A DNA stretch of 45,799 bases. Source: Thiomicrorhabdus heinhorstiae. Its GTDB lineage: Bacteria > Pseudomonadota > Gammaproteobacteria > Thiomicrospirales > Thiomicrospiraceae. How positions within the stretch are numbered: the stretch's first letter is position 1; every line of letters starts with the position of its first letter. Shown here piece by piece: positions 24,667 through 33,060 of the stretch. The stretch spans positions 1-45,799 of the forward strand of contig NZ_JACBGI020000018.1 in assembly GCF_013391765.2 (NCBI RefSeq), in the 5' to 3' direction. The notes beneath the pieces were generated by a model, which ran no database searches, was not told where the DNA came from, and was given only the letters and a program-made list of their open reading frames with translations. The position numbers were made by a program, and so were the translations under genes.

Positions 24667-25719
24667 ATGACTCAATCCAAACATAATTTAACCGCGACGA
24701 TTCCTTTTTCTTGCATGGGAGAGCGCTTGGATGCCGCCTTGGCACAGCTCTTTTCCGATTATTCGCGCAACCGAATTCAACAGTGGATTAAAGATGGCAA
24801 AGTCCGGCTGGACGGAGTGGTAAATACAAAACCGCGTCACAGTGTGCTGGGCGGTGAACAGGTTGTATTGGAAGTAGAGCTACAGGCGGAAACCGATATT
24901 CCTGCACAGGAAATCGAGCTGAATGTCGTCTATGAAGATGACGCGATCATGGTTATCAATAAACCGGCCGGTTTGGTCGTTCATCCCGGAGCAGGCAATC
25001 CGGACGGTACTTTGATGAATGCGTTGCTATATTACAACGAGGCCTTGCGTGAAGTGCCACGAGCGGGGATCGTGCACCGTTTGGATAAAGATACCACCGG
25101 GCTGATGGTGGTTGCTAAAACCATTCCTGCGCAGACGCATCTGGTTGAACAATTACAGCGCCACGCAGTCGAACGAATTTATGATGCAGTGGTCGTCGGA
25201 CGCATGAATTCCGGCGGTACCATCAACAAGCCGATCGGACGTAACCCGAGTGACCGCAAAAAAATGGCGGTACGCGCTGTCGGTGGAAAAGAGGCTGTCA
25301 GCCATTATCGCGTGCTGGAGCACTTCAGGGAGCATACCCGTATTCGCGTTAAACTGGAAACCGGCCGTACTCATCAAATCCGCGTGCATATGTCGTACCT
25401 AGGTTTTCCCCTGGTAGGAGATCCTCTGTATGGAACGCGTTTCCGTATTCCGCGCCAGATGGAGCCGGATTTCGTCGATTATTTGCGACATTTTCATCGT
25501 CAGGCTCTGCATGCCGGGGCTTTAAGCTTGACACATCCGGTCAGTCGAAAAGTCATGAAATGGAAAGCGCCGATGCCGGATGATATGCTGGAGTTGATCG
25601 ATATTCTGCGTGAAGATGTCGAAATATACGAAGAACAGCAGCTGGGTTACGACGAGTTCGACTATGAAGACTACGGCGTAGAAGTCGAATGGGTTACCGA
25701 CGAAGACATTCCTGATTGA
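24667..25719 (+). CDS. rluD: 23S rRNA pseudouridine synthase RluD
   Basis: 350 residues. It makes pseudouridines 1911, 1915 and 1917 in helix 69 of 23S rRNA (family knowledge). An N-terminal S4 RNA-binding domain (ERLDAALAQLFSDYSRNRIQQWIKDGKVRLDG) precedes the synthase domain with the catalytic motif GIVHRLDKDTTGLMVVAKT, then LETGRTHQIRVHMSYLGFPLVGDPLYG. The C-terminal tail (about 325-350) is unusually acidic (EEQQLGYDEFDYEDYGVEVEW). pgeF follows 10 bases later. Confidence 0.96.
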   Translation: MTQSKHNLTATIPFSCMGERLDAALAQLFSDYSRNRIQQWIKDGKVRLDGVVNTKPRHSVLGGEQVVLEVELQAETDIPAQEIELNVVYEDDAIMVINKPAGLVVHPGAGNPDGTLMNALLYYNEALREVPRAGIVHRLDKDTTGLMVVAKTIPAQTHLVEQLQRHAVERIYDAVVVGRMNSGGTINKPIGRNPSDRKKMAVRAVGGKEAVSHYRVLEHFREHTRIRVKLETGRTHQIRVHMSYLGFPLVGDPLYGTRFRIPRQMEPDFVDYLRHFHRQALHAGALSLTHPVSRKVMKWKAPMPDDMLELIDILREDVEIYEEQQLGYDEFDYEDYGVEVEWVTDEDIPD

Positions 25720-25729
25720 AAGGTGAATT

Positions 25730-26500
25730 ATGAATCCTGTTTGGTTACGGCCGGGATGGCCGGCTCCACGCAATGTTAAGGCTTTATGTACGACTCGACA
25801 GGGTGGTGCCAGCGTTGAGTCCTATCATAGCTGGAACCTGGCCGGACATGTCGGAGATGATGCGGAAGCCGTTAAGCGTAATCGAAAGCTTCTGAAGGAA
25901 GCGGTAGAGTTGCCGCAGGAGCCTTTCTGGATGGATCAACAGCATACAGATGTCTGTATTCAACTGCCGTATGACGGTGAAAAAGTGCCGGTTGCCGATG
26001 CTGCGTGGAGTAACCAGCCGGAGCAGTTGTGCACGGTTATGACTGCCGACTGTCTACCGATTCTGCTGTGTGATCTGCTGGGTACGAAAGTGGCGGCGGT
26101 GCACGCTGGCTGGCGAGGGGTTCATCAGCGTATTATCGATAAAAGTGTGCGCGAAGCCGGCTTCGAATCCGATCAGTTTATCGCCTGGATCGGCCCGGCG
26201 ATTCACCAGAAATATTTTGAAGTGGGAGAGGACGTGTATCAGGCCTTCTGTGATCTTGATCCGAACAATGCTGTTTATTTCAAAGTATCCGAGCTAAGCG
26301 CGAACAAGTATTTTGCCGACCTTATCGGAATCGCCAAGCAGCAGCTGTTTGAATCCGGCTGCAAAGCGATTTACGGCGGTGATATGTGCTCCTACGCAGA
26401 TAAGAAGCGCTTCTTTTCCTATCGCCGGGACGGGCAAAGCGGACGAATGGCTTCGATTATCTGGTTGGATCAGGAAGCCTCGGCAGCCTCGCTTTCTTGA
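25730..26500 (+). CDS. pgeF: PgeF/YfiH-family purine nucleoside phosphorylase-like protein
   Basis: 256-residue protein of the former polyphenol oxidase or DUF152 family. Members act on adenosine and inosine, and E. coli YfiH (PgeF) edits wrong amino acids out of peptidoglycan precursors. Metal-binding motifs are MTADCLPILL, AAVHAGWRGV and YGGDMCSYADKKRFFSYRRDG. AAGGTG precedes the ATG. It is in an operon with rluD. The last 31 bases overlap the 3' end of the antiporter gene on the other strand. Confidence 0.92.
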   Translation: MNPVWLRPGWPAPRNVKALCTTRQGGASVESYHSWNLAGHVGDDAEAVKRNRKLLKEAVELPQEPFWMDQQHTDVCIQLPYDGEKVPVADAAWSNQPEQLCTVMTADCLPILLCDLLGTKVAAVHAGWRGVHQRIIDKSVREAGFESDQFIAWIGPAIHQKYFEVGEDVYQAFCDLDPNNAVYFKVSELSANKYFADLIGIAKQQLFESGCKAIYGGDMCSYADKKRFFSYRRDGQSGRMASIIWLDQEASAASLS

Positions 26501-28500
26501 AGTTTTTTCGGCATGCGTCCGGTCAATAGATAGCGTTCTGCTTCATCGATGGCTTCCGGCAGTCCAGAAAGAATGACATGGTCTTCTTGACGCAAACGGG
26601 TTTCCTCAGAAGGATTTTCCCCTCTAACATGCCCGCGTTTAATCGCGTCGACCTGCACTTCAAAACTTGCCAGCGGAATGTCTCCAAGTCGTTTCCCTAT
26701 TGCATAAGCTTCCTCGCCAAGCGCGACACTGTGGATAACCCCTTTCATTAACTGGTGCTCCTGAAGAGAAGACGTATCGTCTTCACCAGGATAGAAGCTT
26801 TCCAGAAGTCGGTAACGGTCGCGACGGATATCTCGCGTTTGTTTCAGGACCTGACGCGGTGACTTACCGATCAATAACAACAGGTGGGATGAGAGCATGA
26901 TACTGGATTCGAAAGTGTCCGGAATAACCTCATTGGCGCCGGCAGCGATTAATTCGTTGACGTGTTTGTCGTCCAGGCTGCGAACCAGTACCGGAATTTC
27001 CGAGTTGAGATGGCGAATGGTTTTCAATACTTTCAAAGCTCCGTGATAGTCGCTAAAAGTGATCATGACTATTTTCGCCTTATCGATTGCCGAAGATTGC
27101 AGAATTGTCTGTTTGGACGAATCGCCGTAAAACACGTTTTCCCCGGCGGCACGCGCTTCGTTGACACGCAAAATGTCCATATCTAGCGCGATAAAATTCT
27201 CGTTGGCATTGTGCAGGAAACGTCCGACCGTTTGACCGACACGCCCGAAACCGCACAGAATGACATGATTGGACAGGTGCGGATTATGCGATTTGATGGT
27301 CTCTTCGTTTTCGGTGTTATCCCGGTAACTGGTTCTGTGCAGTATCTTGGCGATTTTTCCGTTGAATTTGACCATAAATGGCGCGATAACCATAGTCAAA
27401 ACTGCCGCGGTCAGGAGGATGTTACCTTCTTCTTCCGGTAACAGGTCGTAAGTGAATGCCAGAGTCATCAGTACCAGACCGAATTCACCGACCTGAGCCA
27501 GAGAAAGAGAGATTCGTGCGGCGACGCCAGGCTCTTTCTGGAACAGGCGAGCCGACCAGTAGATGACCACGCCTTTGACGGCGAAGATAACCACCGTTAG
27601 GGCCAGAATAATCCAGAAGTGCTGAATGATCAAGTCAATGGAAATCAGCATCCCGACGGTGACGAAAAACAGGCCGAGCAGGATATCCTGAAAAGGGCGG
27701 ATATCGGATTCAATCTGGTGACGGTATTCGGTTTCGCTAAGCATCATCCCGGCAAGGAAGGCGCCCAGTGTCATAGAAAGTCCCATCTCTTCGGTCAGGG
27801 CGGCAGCGGAGAGAGCAACGGTCAGAACCGTCAGAGTAAACAGTTCCTGCGATTTTGACGAGGCGACTTCATGGAACAGCGGACGAAGCAGGTAACGCCC
27901 CAGCAGATGCATGACGACGACTGCTGCGACACCTTTCAAGAAAGCGATGGCCATCGACAGAGCCAGAGCGGAATCATTGCCGTTGTTCATGGCCAAGGTC
28001 GGGATCAGAATCAGTAGCGGGATTGCCATAATATCCTGAAAGATCAGGATGCCCAGAATGGAGCGGCCATGCCGGGAATGGATCTCGGACTGCTCCGTCA
28101 GCTGTTTGATAACGATTGCGGTCGAGGAAAGTGCAAAAGCCCCGGCAATGACGATTCCGGTATTGTTGTCCAGCCCGGCAAGCCAGCCGAGGAAAAAGAT
28201 CAGCAGTGCGGTGGCTAATACCTGAAGACTGCCGAGTCCGAAGACTTGACGCCGCATACTGAGCATCTGCGACATCGAAAATTCCAGCCCGATTGCAAAC
28301 AGCAGGAAGACGATCCCGAATTCGGCCAGTAGTGAAATATTTTCTTCTTTCTGAATCCAGCCGAAACCGTAAGGTCCGACGATCATACCGACAAAGATAT
28401 AACCGAGAATCGGCGGGAAATGCATACGACGGGAAATCGATACCACTACCACCGCTATAACGAGAAGAAGAACAATATGGAATAACAGATGGTCTTGCAC
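26470..28500 (-). CDS. Kef-type cation:proton antiporter (CPA2) with RCK domains
   Basis: 676-residue membrane protein. About 12 transmembrane helices fill residues 5-385, including PPILGYIFVGMIVGPYGFG, EFGIVFLLFAIGLEFS and SLSLAQVGEFGLVL, the conserved CPA2 segments. A cytoplasmic RCK_N/TrkA-N Rossmann domain starts at VILCGFGRVGQTVGRFL (about 415-530), and a TrkA-C domain covers about 585-660. This architecture is typical of KefB/KefC/YbaL potassium efflux or proton antiporters; the ion is not determined. The start is GTG (28500), with GGAAACC upstream. The 3' end overlaps pgeF by 31 bases. Confidence 0.9.
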   Translation of the reverse strand: MQDHLLFHIVLLLVIAVVVVSISRRMHFPPILGYIFVGMIVGPYGFGWIQKEENISLLAEFGIVFLLFAIGLEFSMSQMLSMRRQVFGLGSLQVLATALLIFFLGWLAGLDNNTGIVIAGAFALSSTAIVIKQLTEQSEIHSRHGRSILGILIFQDIMAIPLLILIPTLAMNNGNDSALALSMAIAFLKGVAAVVVMHLLGRYLLRPLFHEVASSKSQELFTLTVLTVALSAAALTEEMGLSMTLGAFLAGMMLSETEYRHQIESDIRPFQDILLGLFFVTVGMLISIDLIIQHFWIILALTVVIFAVKGVVIYWSARLFQKEPGVAARISLSLAQVGEFGLVLMTLAFTYDLLPEEEGNILLTAAVLTMVIAPFMVKFNGKIAKILHRTSYRDNTENEETIKSHNPHLSNHVILCGFGRVGQTVGRFLHNANENFIALDMDILRVNEARAAGENVFYGDSSKQTILQSSAIDKAKIVMITFSDYHGALKVLKTIRHLNSEIPVLVRSLDDKHVNELIAAGANEVIPDTFESSIMLSSHLLLLIGKSPRQVLKQTRDIRRDRYRLLESFYPGEDDTSSLQEHQLMKGVIHSVALGEEAYAIGKRLGDIPLASFEVQVDAIKRGHVRGENPSEETRLRQEDHVILSGLPEAIDEAERYLLTGRMPKKLQESEAAEAS

Positions 28501-28571
28501 AATGGTTTCCGTGTTACTGCGAATTTTTAGAACAAAAATCCGTTTTGAATTAAGTGATTAGCTTTTCAAAT

Positions 28572-29417
28572 TTAAGTTTCCATTTTAAAACGCATCGACA
28601 GATCAATCGCTTTAACATGTTTGGTCAGAGCGCCGCTGGAAATATAATCAACGCCGGTTTTAGCCAGTTCGGAAAGTTGCTCCAATTCGACATTTCCGGA
28701 CACTTCCAGTTTAGCGTTTCCATCTACTAATGCAACCGCCTCATGCATCATTTGCAGGCTAAAATTATCGAGCATGATAATATCCGCTCCGGCATCCAAT
28801 GCTTGCTGTACTTCATCAAGGTTTTCCGTCTCGACTTCGATGGTTACGTCAGGATAAAGTTGTTTTGCCGTGGCAACGGCTTCGGCAATACCGCCGGCAG
28901 ACATAATGTGGTTTTCTTTAATAAGAATAGCATCATACAGACCGATACGGTGGTTATCGGCTCCGCCACAGTAGACAGCATATTTCTGCGCCAATCGCAG
29001 ACCGGGTATGGTTTTTCGTGTGTCCAGCATGCGGGTATGGCAATGCGCCAGCTGTTTGGCGTAAAGTGCACTGACGGTCGCGGTAGCCGACAGCGTCTGT
29101 AAAAAGTTTAAGGCGCTGCGTTCGGCGGTCAGAATATTCCGCGCGCTTCCCGACAGACGACAAATCGTGGCATCGGCTGCAACTTGCGAACCTTCTTCGC
29201 ACAGCCATTCAACATGAATTTGCGGATCGACTTGGCGGAAGACTTCGTCAAACCACGGGCGCCCGCAAATTACGGCGTTTTCGCGGCATACAATGTCTGC
29301 AGTCGCCTGAGTTTGCTCGTTAATCAGGCTAGCGGTCAAGTCGCCGTTGCCAATATCTTCGGCCAGAGCGGTTGTTACGGTCTGTTCCAGTTTGTCAAAG
29401 TAGTTGATGTTTTTCAT
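28572..29417 (-). CDS. nadC: Nicotinate-nucleotide pyrophosphorylase (quinolinate phosphoribosyltransferase)
   Basis: 281 residues. It converts quinolinate and PRPP to nicotinate mononucleotide in de novo NAD synthesis. The N-terminal domain has TALAEDIGNGDLTASLI; the barrel contains TAERSALNFLQTLSATAT, MLDTRKTIPGLRLAQKYAVYCGGADNHRIGLYDAILIKENH, EVETENLDEVQQALDAGADIIMLDNF and SGNVELEQLSELAKTGVDYISSGALTK. Length is normal. It is divergent from ampD, as in E. coli. Confidence 0.97.
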   Translation of the reverse strand: MKNINYFDKLEQTVTTALAEDIGNGDLTASLINEQTQATADIVCRENAVICGRPWFDEVFRQVDPQIHVEWLCEEGSQVAADATICRLSGSARNILTAERSALNFLQTLSATATVSALYAKQLAHCHTRMLDTRKTIPGLRLAQKYAVYCGGADNHRIGLYDAILIKENHIMSAGGIAEAVATAKQLYPDVTIEVETENLDEVQQALDAGADIIMLDNFSLQMMHEAVALVDGNAKLEVSGNVELEQLSELAKTGVDYISSGALTKHVKAIDLSMRFKMET

Positions 29418-29643
29418 AGTTTTAATTACTGTCGAAGTGGGATTCTATTGTTTGTCTATTGGCTATCTAAATGGACTGCGGATTTTTAAAGTACCTTAAG
29501 CAACTTTAATGCAGAATGGATAAAGAGAGTTACAAAATTGCGGTACAAGGTAAAATATTTCGAAGTGTGATATTTTAAATGTGCTTTATTATAGCCGAAC
29601 GGATGCGTTTATAAACTCAAGAGGGGCATTTCAAGCCAGACTC

Positions 29644-30240
29644 ATGACACAGCAAGCAGATATTGACAGCACTTATACAATTGATCCGTGCAGCGGCATC
29701 ATCGAACATGTGGAATGGATTCCCAGCCCGAATTTCGATGAGCGTCCGGTGGACAGTGATTTGGAATTGATCGTCGTGCACGGCATCAGTCTTCCTCCTG
29801 ATCAATTCGGCGGTGAGGCGATTAGCCAACTGTTTACGAATCAGCTCAATCCGAAAGAAGATCCTTATTTTGAAAAGATCAAAGATTTGAGGGTTTCGGC
29901 GCATGTATTGATTCGCCGCGACGGTTCGATTATTCAGTTTGTGCCTTTTCATAAGAGGGCATGGCATGCCGGCGTTTCACTATTTAATGGTCGTCAGGCT
30001 TGTAACGATTTTTCGATTGGCATTGAGTTGGAAGGGACCGATCGCCACTGTTACACTGCCAGCCAGTACCACAGTCTGGCAAAATTGATTAAAAGTTTAT
30101 GGCGTGTTTACCCGAGCTTGCGTAATCGACATGTCGTCGGCCACAGCGAGATTGCTCCGGGGCGTAAAACCGATCCCGGCCCATGCTTTGTCTGGTCGGC
30201 AATGGAGCGTCTATTGAATTGGGAAAAAACAATCGTTTAA
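29644..30240 (+). CDS. ampD: 1,6-anhydro-N-acetylmuramyl-L-alanine amidase
   Basis: Cytoplasmic zinc amidase of peptidoglycan recycling. It removes the peptide from anhydromuropeptides, the products of enzymes such as Slt and MltD in this window. Motifs are LIVVHGISLPPDQFGG (zinc His), VSAHVLIRRDGSIIQFVPFHKRAWHAG, SIGIELEG and HVVGHSEIAPGRKTDPGPCFVW (zinc His and Asp). I start at ATG 29644 (198 aa), since SGIIEHVEWIPSPNFDERP is the usual N-terminus. A GTG at 29581 would add 21 residues. The ribosome site is poor for both. No ampE follows. Confidence 0.93.
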   Translation: MTQQADIDSTYTIDPCSGIIEHVEWIPSPNFDERPVDSDLELIVVHGISLPPDQFGGEAISQLFTNQLNPKEDPYFEKIKDLRVSAHVLIRRDGSIIQFVPFHKRAWHAGVSLFNGRQACNDFSIGIELEGTDRHCYTASQYHSLAKLIKSLWRVYPSLRNRHVVGHSEIAPGRKTDPGPCFVWSAMERLLNWEKTIV

Positions 30241-30257
30241 TTCTTTCGAAGAGCGAA

Positions 30258-30476
30258 TTAAGCGACCCAGCCGCCTTTTTTACCGGAGGTGTTTTCCGGA
30301 GGCGTGTTTTTGGGCTGAAATTTCAAGCAGGGTTCTCCGGAGCTTTCAAGTACCACCTCGCTCGGCAAACGGCGGGTTTTAAAGCTGAAAGCTTTGCAAC
30401 CGCGCGGAGCGTTCTGGTCCCAGGTGACGAAGAAATGCTTGCATTTGAAGCAGTCGATTGAATCAGTTTTTTTCAT
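30258..30476 (-). CDS. Small Cys-rich conserved protein
   Basis: 72 residues with CFKCKHFFVTWDQNAPRGCKAF (Cys9, Cys12, Cys27) and SSGEPCLKF (Cys50), a four-Cys pattern suited to a zinc or iron site. I recall similar small proteins in many proteobacteria and Firmicutes, sometimes labelled uracil-DNA glycosylase by error; the protein is far too small for that. The function is unknown. It is convergent with ampD, 17 bases away. Confidence 0.75.
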   Translation of the reverse strand: MKKTDSIDCFKCKHFFVTWDQNAPRGCKAFSFKTRRLPSEVVLESSGEPCLKFQPKNTPPENTSGKKGGWVA

Positions 30477-30730
30477 CTTGCGTTATAAAATTTAGTGAAT
30501 GGCCGCCGGAAACGACTGTGGTAATATCGGCACACAAATTTTAACCCCAAATCTTTTGATAATAAAATTGCTGAAAATTCGTAGTTTGCCCGCTCCGCAT
30601 CCAGTGAATTTCTTGAGCTAAGTTAAGAATGTAACCGGTTGACGTAGATAACAAAAGCTTAAATCGATATATTGAGGCGGTTTAAACTGCAATGATTTTT
30701 TGGTAAAAAGAACTCATACAAGTTATGACA

Positions 30731-30747
30731 GCCTATATTTATTAGGC
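30731..30747 (+). promoter_or_regulatory. Hairpin in the flavodoxin leader
   Basis: GCCTA-TATTTAT-TAGGC is a 5-bp stem with a seven-base loop, 13 bases upstream of the flavodoxin ribosome site. It lies in the 294-base region 30477-30770 between two divergent genes. I see no certain promoter, Fur box or other known site there. Confidence 0.25.
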
Positions 30748-30770
30748 CGGATTGAAATAAAGGAATGAAA

Positions 30771-31286
30771 ATGAGCAAAGTTGGCCTATTCTACGGAACG
30801 GATACCGGAAACACTGAACGTGTCGCAGACATGATCAAAGAGAAAATGGGCGCGGACCTTGTAGAGGTTCATGATGTTGCAACGGCAAGCGCCACGGATT
30901 TTGCCCAGTATGACAAGATTATTTTAGGTCAGCCGACCTGGTATTACGGAGAGCTGCAAAGCAGCTGGGATGACTTCTGGGATGATTTTAAAGGTATCGA
31001 TTTTACCGGTAAAACCGTTGCCTGTTTCGGATTGGGTGATCAGGCGGATTATTCGGAATACTTTTTGGATGCCATGGGTATGATGCACGATATCGCCGTC
31101 GAGAACGGCGCGACTCCGGCCGGTTATATGTCGACCGAAGGCTTTGAATTCGATGAATCCAAAGCTGTGACGGAAGACGGTGAGTTTTTTGTCGGTTTGG
31201 GAATCGATGAAGATCAGCAACCGGAACTGACCGAAAAGCGTGTCACGGACTGGGTTGCGCAGGTCAAGGAAGAGTTTGAACTGTAA
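30771..31286 (+). CDS. fldA: Long-chain flavodoxin
   Basis: 171-residue FMN-binding electron carrier. The phosphate loop is FYGTDTGNTERVA; the isoalloxazine loops are QPTWYYGELQSSWDDFW and GLGDQADYSEYFLDAMG. The long-chain insertion is present (TPAGYMSTEGFEFDESKAVTEDGEFFVGLGIDEDQQ). The start is ATG 30771, with AGG at 30761-30763 at proper spacing; the ATG at 30765 is only one base from that site and is rejected. Flavodoxins replace ferredoxin under iron limitation and serve reductive enzymes. A terminator follows. Confidence 0.96.
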   Translation: MSKVGLFYGTDTGNTERVADMIKEKMGADLVEVHDVATASATDFAQYDKIILGQPTWYYGELQSSWDDFWDDFKGIDFTGKTVACFGLGDQADYSEYFLDAMGMMHDIAVENGATPAGYMSTEGFEFDESKAVTEDGEFFVGLGIDEDQQPELTEKRVTDWVAQVKEEFEL

Positions 31287-31314
31287 TGAATCCTTGAACG
31301 ATTCCATTACACAA

Positions 31315-31347
31315 TTAAAAAAGCCGCTTAAAAGCGGCTTTTTTAAT
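31315..31347. terminator. Bidirectional terminator between flavodoxin and HAD genes
   Basis: AAAAAGCCGCT and AGCGGCTTTTTT form a GC-centred hairpin with a four- to five-base loop, with A and T runs on both sides. It serves the convergent genes at 30771 and 31394. Confidence 0.9.
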
Positions 31348-31393
31348 GTCTGATAGAACGATTGTCGAACATAACGATTTTAAACCATCATAT

Positions 31394-32047
31394 TTATCTC
31401 AAAGACATCGCAGGCCAGTTATTTGACTCGGCATAGGCTAAAAGTTTGTCGTCACCGTCGACAACAATCGGGTAGTCAACCAGCTTTAGCAACGGCAGAT
31501 CATTGTGCGAGTCGGAGTAAAAATAGCTGCCGCTAAGCGTTTTACCATTTTCCCTGAGCCATTCATTCAGACGGATCACCTTGCCTTCTTGAAAGGTAGG
31601 GGTTCCGGCGATTTCACCGGTATAACGGCCGTCCTTGATTTCTCCTTCGGTTCCGAGGAGAGTTTCGATGCCGAAGCGCAAACCGATAGGGCGAGTGATA
31701 AAGGTATTGGTTGCGGTGACAATCATAATGTCATCGCCTTGCTGTTTGTGTTTTTCGACCAGTTCCAGCGCTTTCGGCAGAATAATCGGCTCGATAAACT
31801 CGACCATAAATTGCTGATGCCACTCGTTGAGCGTTTCCATCGTCTGTTCGCTTAAGGGTTTGAGAGCAAACCTTTGGTAGGCATAGATGTCCAGGCAACC
31901 CTTTTTATAGTCTTCATAGAACCCGGCGTTGGTTTCCGCAAAGGAATCGGCGTCCACGTAGCCTTTTTGCACCAGAAATTCTCCCCAAAGATAGTCGCTG
32001 TCTCCGGCAATCAGAGTGTTATCCAGATCGAAAATTGCTAAGGCCAT
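31394..32047 (-). CDS. HAD-IB family phosphatase, phosphoserine-phosphatase-like
   Basis: 217 residues. HAD motif I is FDLDNTLIAGD (nucleophile and acid Asp), motif II is IVTATN, and motif IV is YSDSHNDLPLL. The helical cap between about 20 and 90 matches subclass IB (SerB-like). In Pseudomonas a similar gene also lies beside rppH. The substrate is unknown; phosphoserine, histidinol phosphate or another small phosphate are all possible. It is divergent from rppH. Confidence 0.85.
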   Translation of the reverse strand: MALAIFDLDNTLIAGDSDYLWGEFLVQKGYVDADSFAETNAGFYEDYKKGCLDIYAYQRFALKPLSEQTMETLNEWHQQFMVEFIEPIILPKALELVEKHKQQGDDIMIVTATNTFITRPIGLRFGIETLLGTEGEIKDGRYTGEIAGTPTFQEGKVIRLNEWLRENGKTLSGSYFYSDSHNDLPLLKLVDYPIVVDGDDKLLAYAESNNWPAMSLR

Positions 32048-32226
32048 TGAAACGTTTTCCTAAATTAAAATAATTTCAAATTCTGATAAAGACTTGAATC
32101 TGCAAGGGTTTGAAAAAACAGACATCCTAAATCAAAGTATTACACTGTACAAGTTCGATATTCTCTTTCCGGTGCTTTTATTGCAGTGGGCGGAGATTTT
32201 CCAAATGGCCGCTTGATAATTAAATC

Positions 32227-32266
32227 GCGCAATAATCCGTAATTTTTCGGGTTATTTCGCTTTTTT
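32227..32266 (+). terminator. Terminator-like hairpin upstream of rppH
   Basis: GCGCAATAATCCG (32227-32239) pairs with CGGGTTATTTCGC (32248-32260) with one mismatch and one G-U, followed by six T. It faces rppH, not the HAD gene. It would end a short transcript starting in 32100-32200 or act as an attenuator in the rppH leader. Confidence 0.5.
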
Positions 32267-32335
32267 AAATTGAAAAAAATGGCGATTTTAGGCACTATTA
32301 AACAATTGAATGTAGTTTTTGTATTTAAGGTTTTT

Positions 32336-32824
32336 ATGATCGATAAAGATGGCTATCGGCCAAATGTCGGCATTATCATTGTCAATAAAGAAGGGAAGCT
32401 GTTCTGGGGTAAACGAATTCAACAAGATGCGTGGCAATTTCCCCAAGGGGGAATTCGTTCCAATGAAACACCGCAACAAGCCGTTTTTCGCGAATTGAAA
32501 GAAGAAGTCGGCCTGGAACCTTCGGATGTGCGTGTTCTCGGCCGAACTCAGGATTGGATCAGCTATGATCTGCCGAAACATCTGATTCGTCACCACAGCC
32601 AGCCTTTGTGTATTGGCCAAAAGCAGATCTGGTTTATGCTGGGGTTTGACGGTGATCCGAGTAAAATCAATCTGAACTTGCACGAATCGCCGGAATTTGA
32701 AGATTGGGATTGGGTTGACTATTGGCGTCCGGTTCAGGAAGTGGTAAGTTTTAAACAATCCGTTTATCATCAAGCTCTAACGGAGCTTGAACAGGCTTTG
32801 CATATTTTTTGGCTCGGTAGCTAA
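32336..32824 (+). CDS. rppH: RNA pyrophosphohydrolase
   Basis: 162-residue Nudix enzyme that removes pyrophosphate from the 5' end of triphosphorylated mRNA and so opens it to RNase E. The N-terminus is the classic MIDKDGYRPNVGIIIVN. The Nudix box spans 38-60 (Gly38, Glu44, Arg52-Glu53-Leu54, Glu56-Glu57, Gly59). The tail includes PEFEDWDWVDYWRPV. The start is ATG 32336, preceded by AAGG at 32327-32330; an upstream TTG frame adds 22 unlikely residues. Confidence 0.96.
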   Translation: MIDKDGYRPNVGIIIVNKEGKLFWGKRIQQDAWQFPQGGIRSNETPQQAVFRELKEEVGLEPSDVRVLGRTQDWISYDLPKHLIRHHSQPLCIGQKQIWFMLGFDGDPSKINLNLHESPEFEDWDWVDYWRPVQEVVSFKQSVYHQALTELEQALHIFWLGS

Positions 32825-32905
32825 CCGGGCCGGTTGCAGAGCAATAATTTTTACCCACTTTCATTAAGTTGAAAGGTTATTATTAAGGGGCAGAAGGGGA
32901 ATATG

Positions 32906-32971
32906 ATGAATATTTTCTCTGTCGTCTGCTTTGAGCTGAATTTGGCTTTTGGAAAAATATCAAAAACTTAG
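32906..32971 (+). CDS. Possible small protein, 21-22 residues
   Basis: A short frame, ATG 32906 (or 32903) to TAG 32971, encoding about M-NIFSVVCFELNLAFGKISKT. A good ribosome site, AAGGGG at 32894-32899, lies six bases upstream of the second ATG. The product is hydrophobic in the middle. It lies between rppH and the aceE promoter. The evidence is thin: it could be chance, a leader peptide or a small membrane protein. Confidence 0.2.
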   Translation: MNIFSVVCFELNLAFGKISKT

Positions 32972-33045
32972 TCGAATCTTCTCTTTCTCGTTATGGTGCC
33001 CAAGCGCTCTGTCACCATGCTTTCACTGTAATTTCCCTTAAAAAA

Positions 33046-33054
33046 TGGTATTAT
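33046..33054 (+). promoter_or_regulatory. Extended -10 promoter of the pyruvate dehydrogenase operon
   Basis: TGGTATTAT contains TATTAT (33049-33054) with an extended-10 TG. The -35 region (CTGTAA) matches poorly. An inverted repeat ATGGTG (32993-32998) / CACCAT (33013-33018) lies just upstream and may be a regulator site. It does not resemble the E. coli PdhR operator. Predicted start near 33061. Confidence 0.45.
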
Positions 33055-33060
33055 GCATCA

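Noticed and set aside
30258-30476. Uracil-DNA glycosylase
   Set aside because: Only 72 residues and no glycosylase motifs; the label found for some homologues is probably an error.
30477-30770. Fur box or iron-responsive site before flavodoxin
   Set aside because: AT-rich fragments such as GATAATAAAATTG match only half of the Fur consensus.
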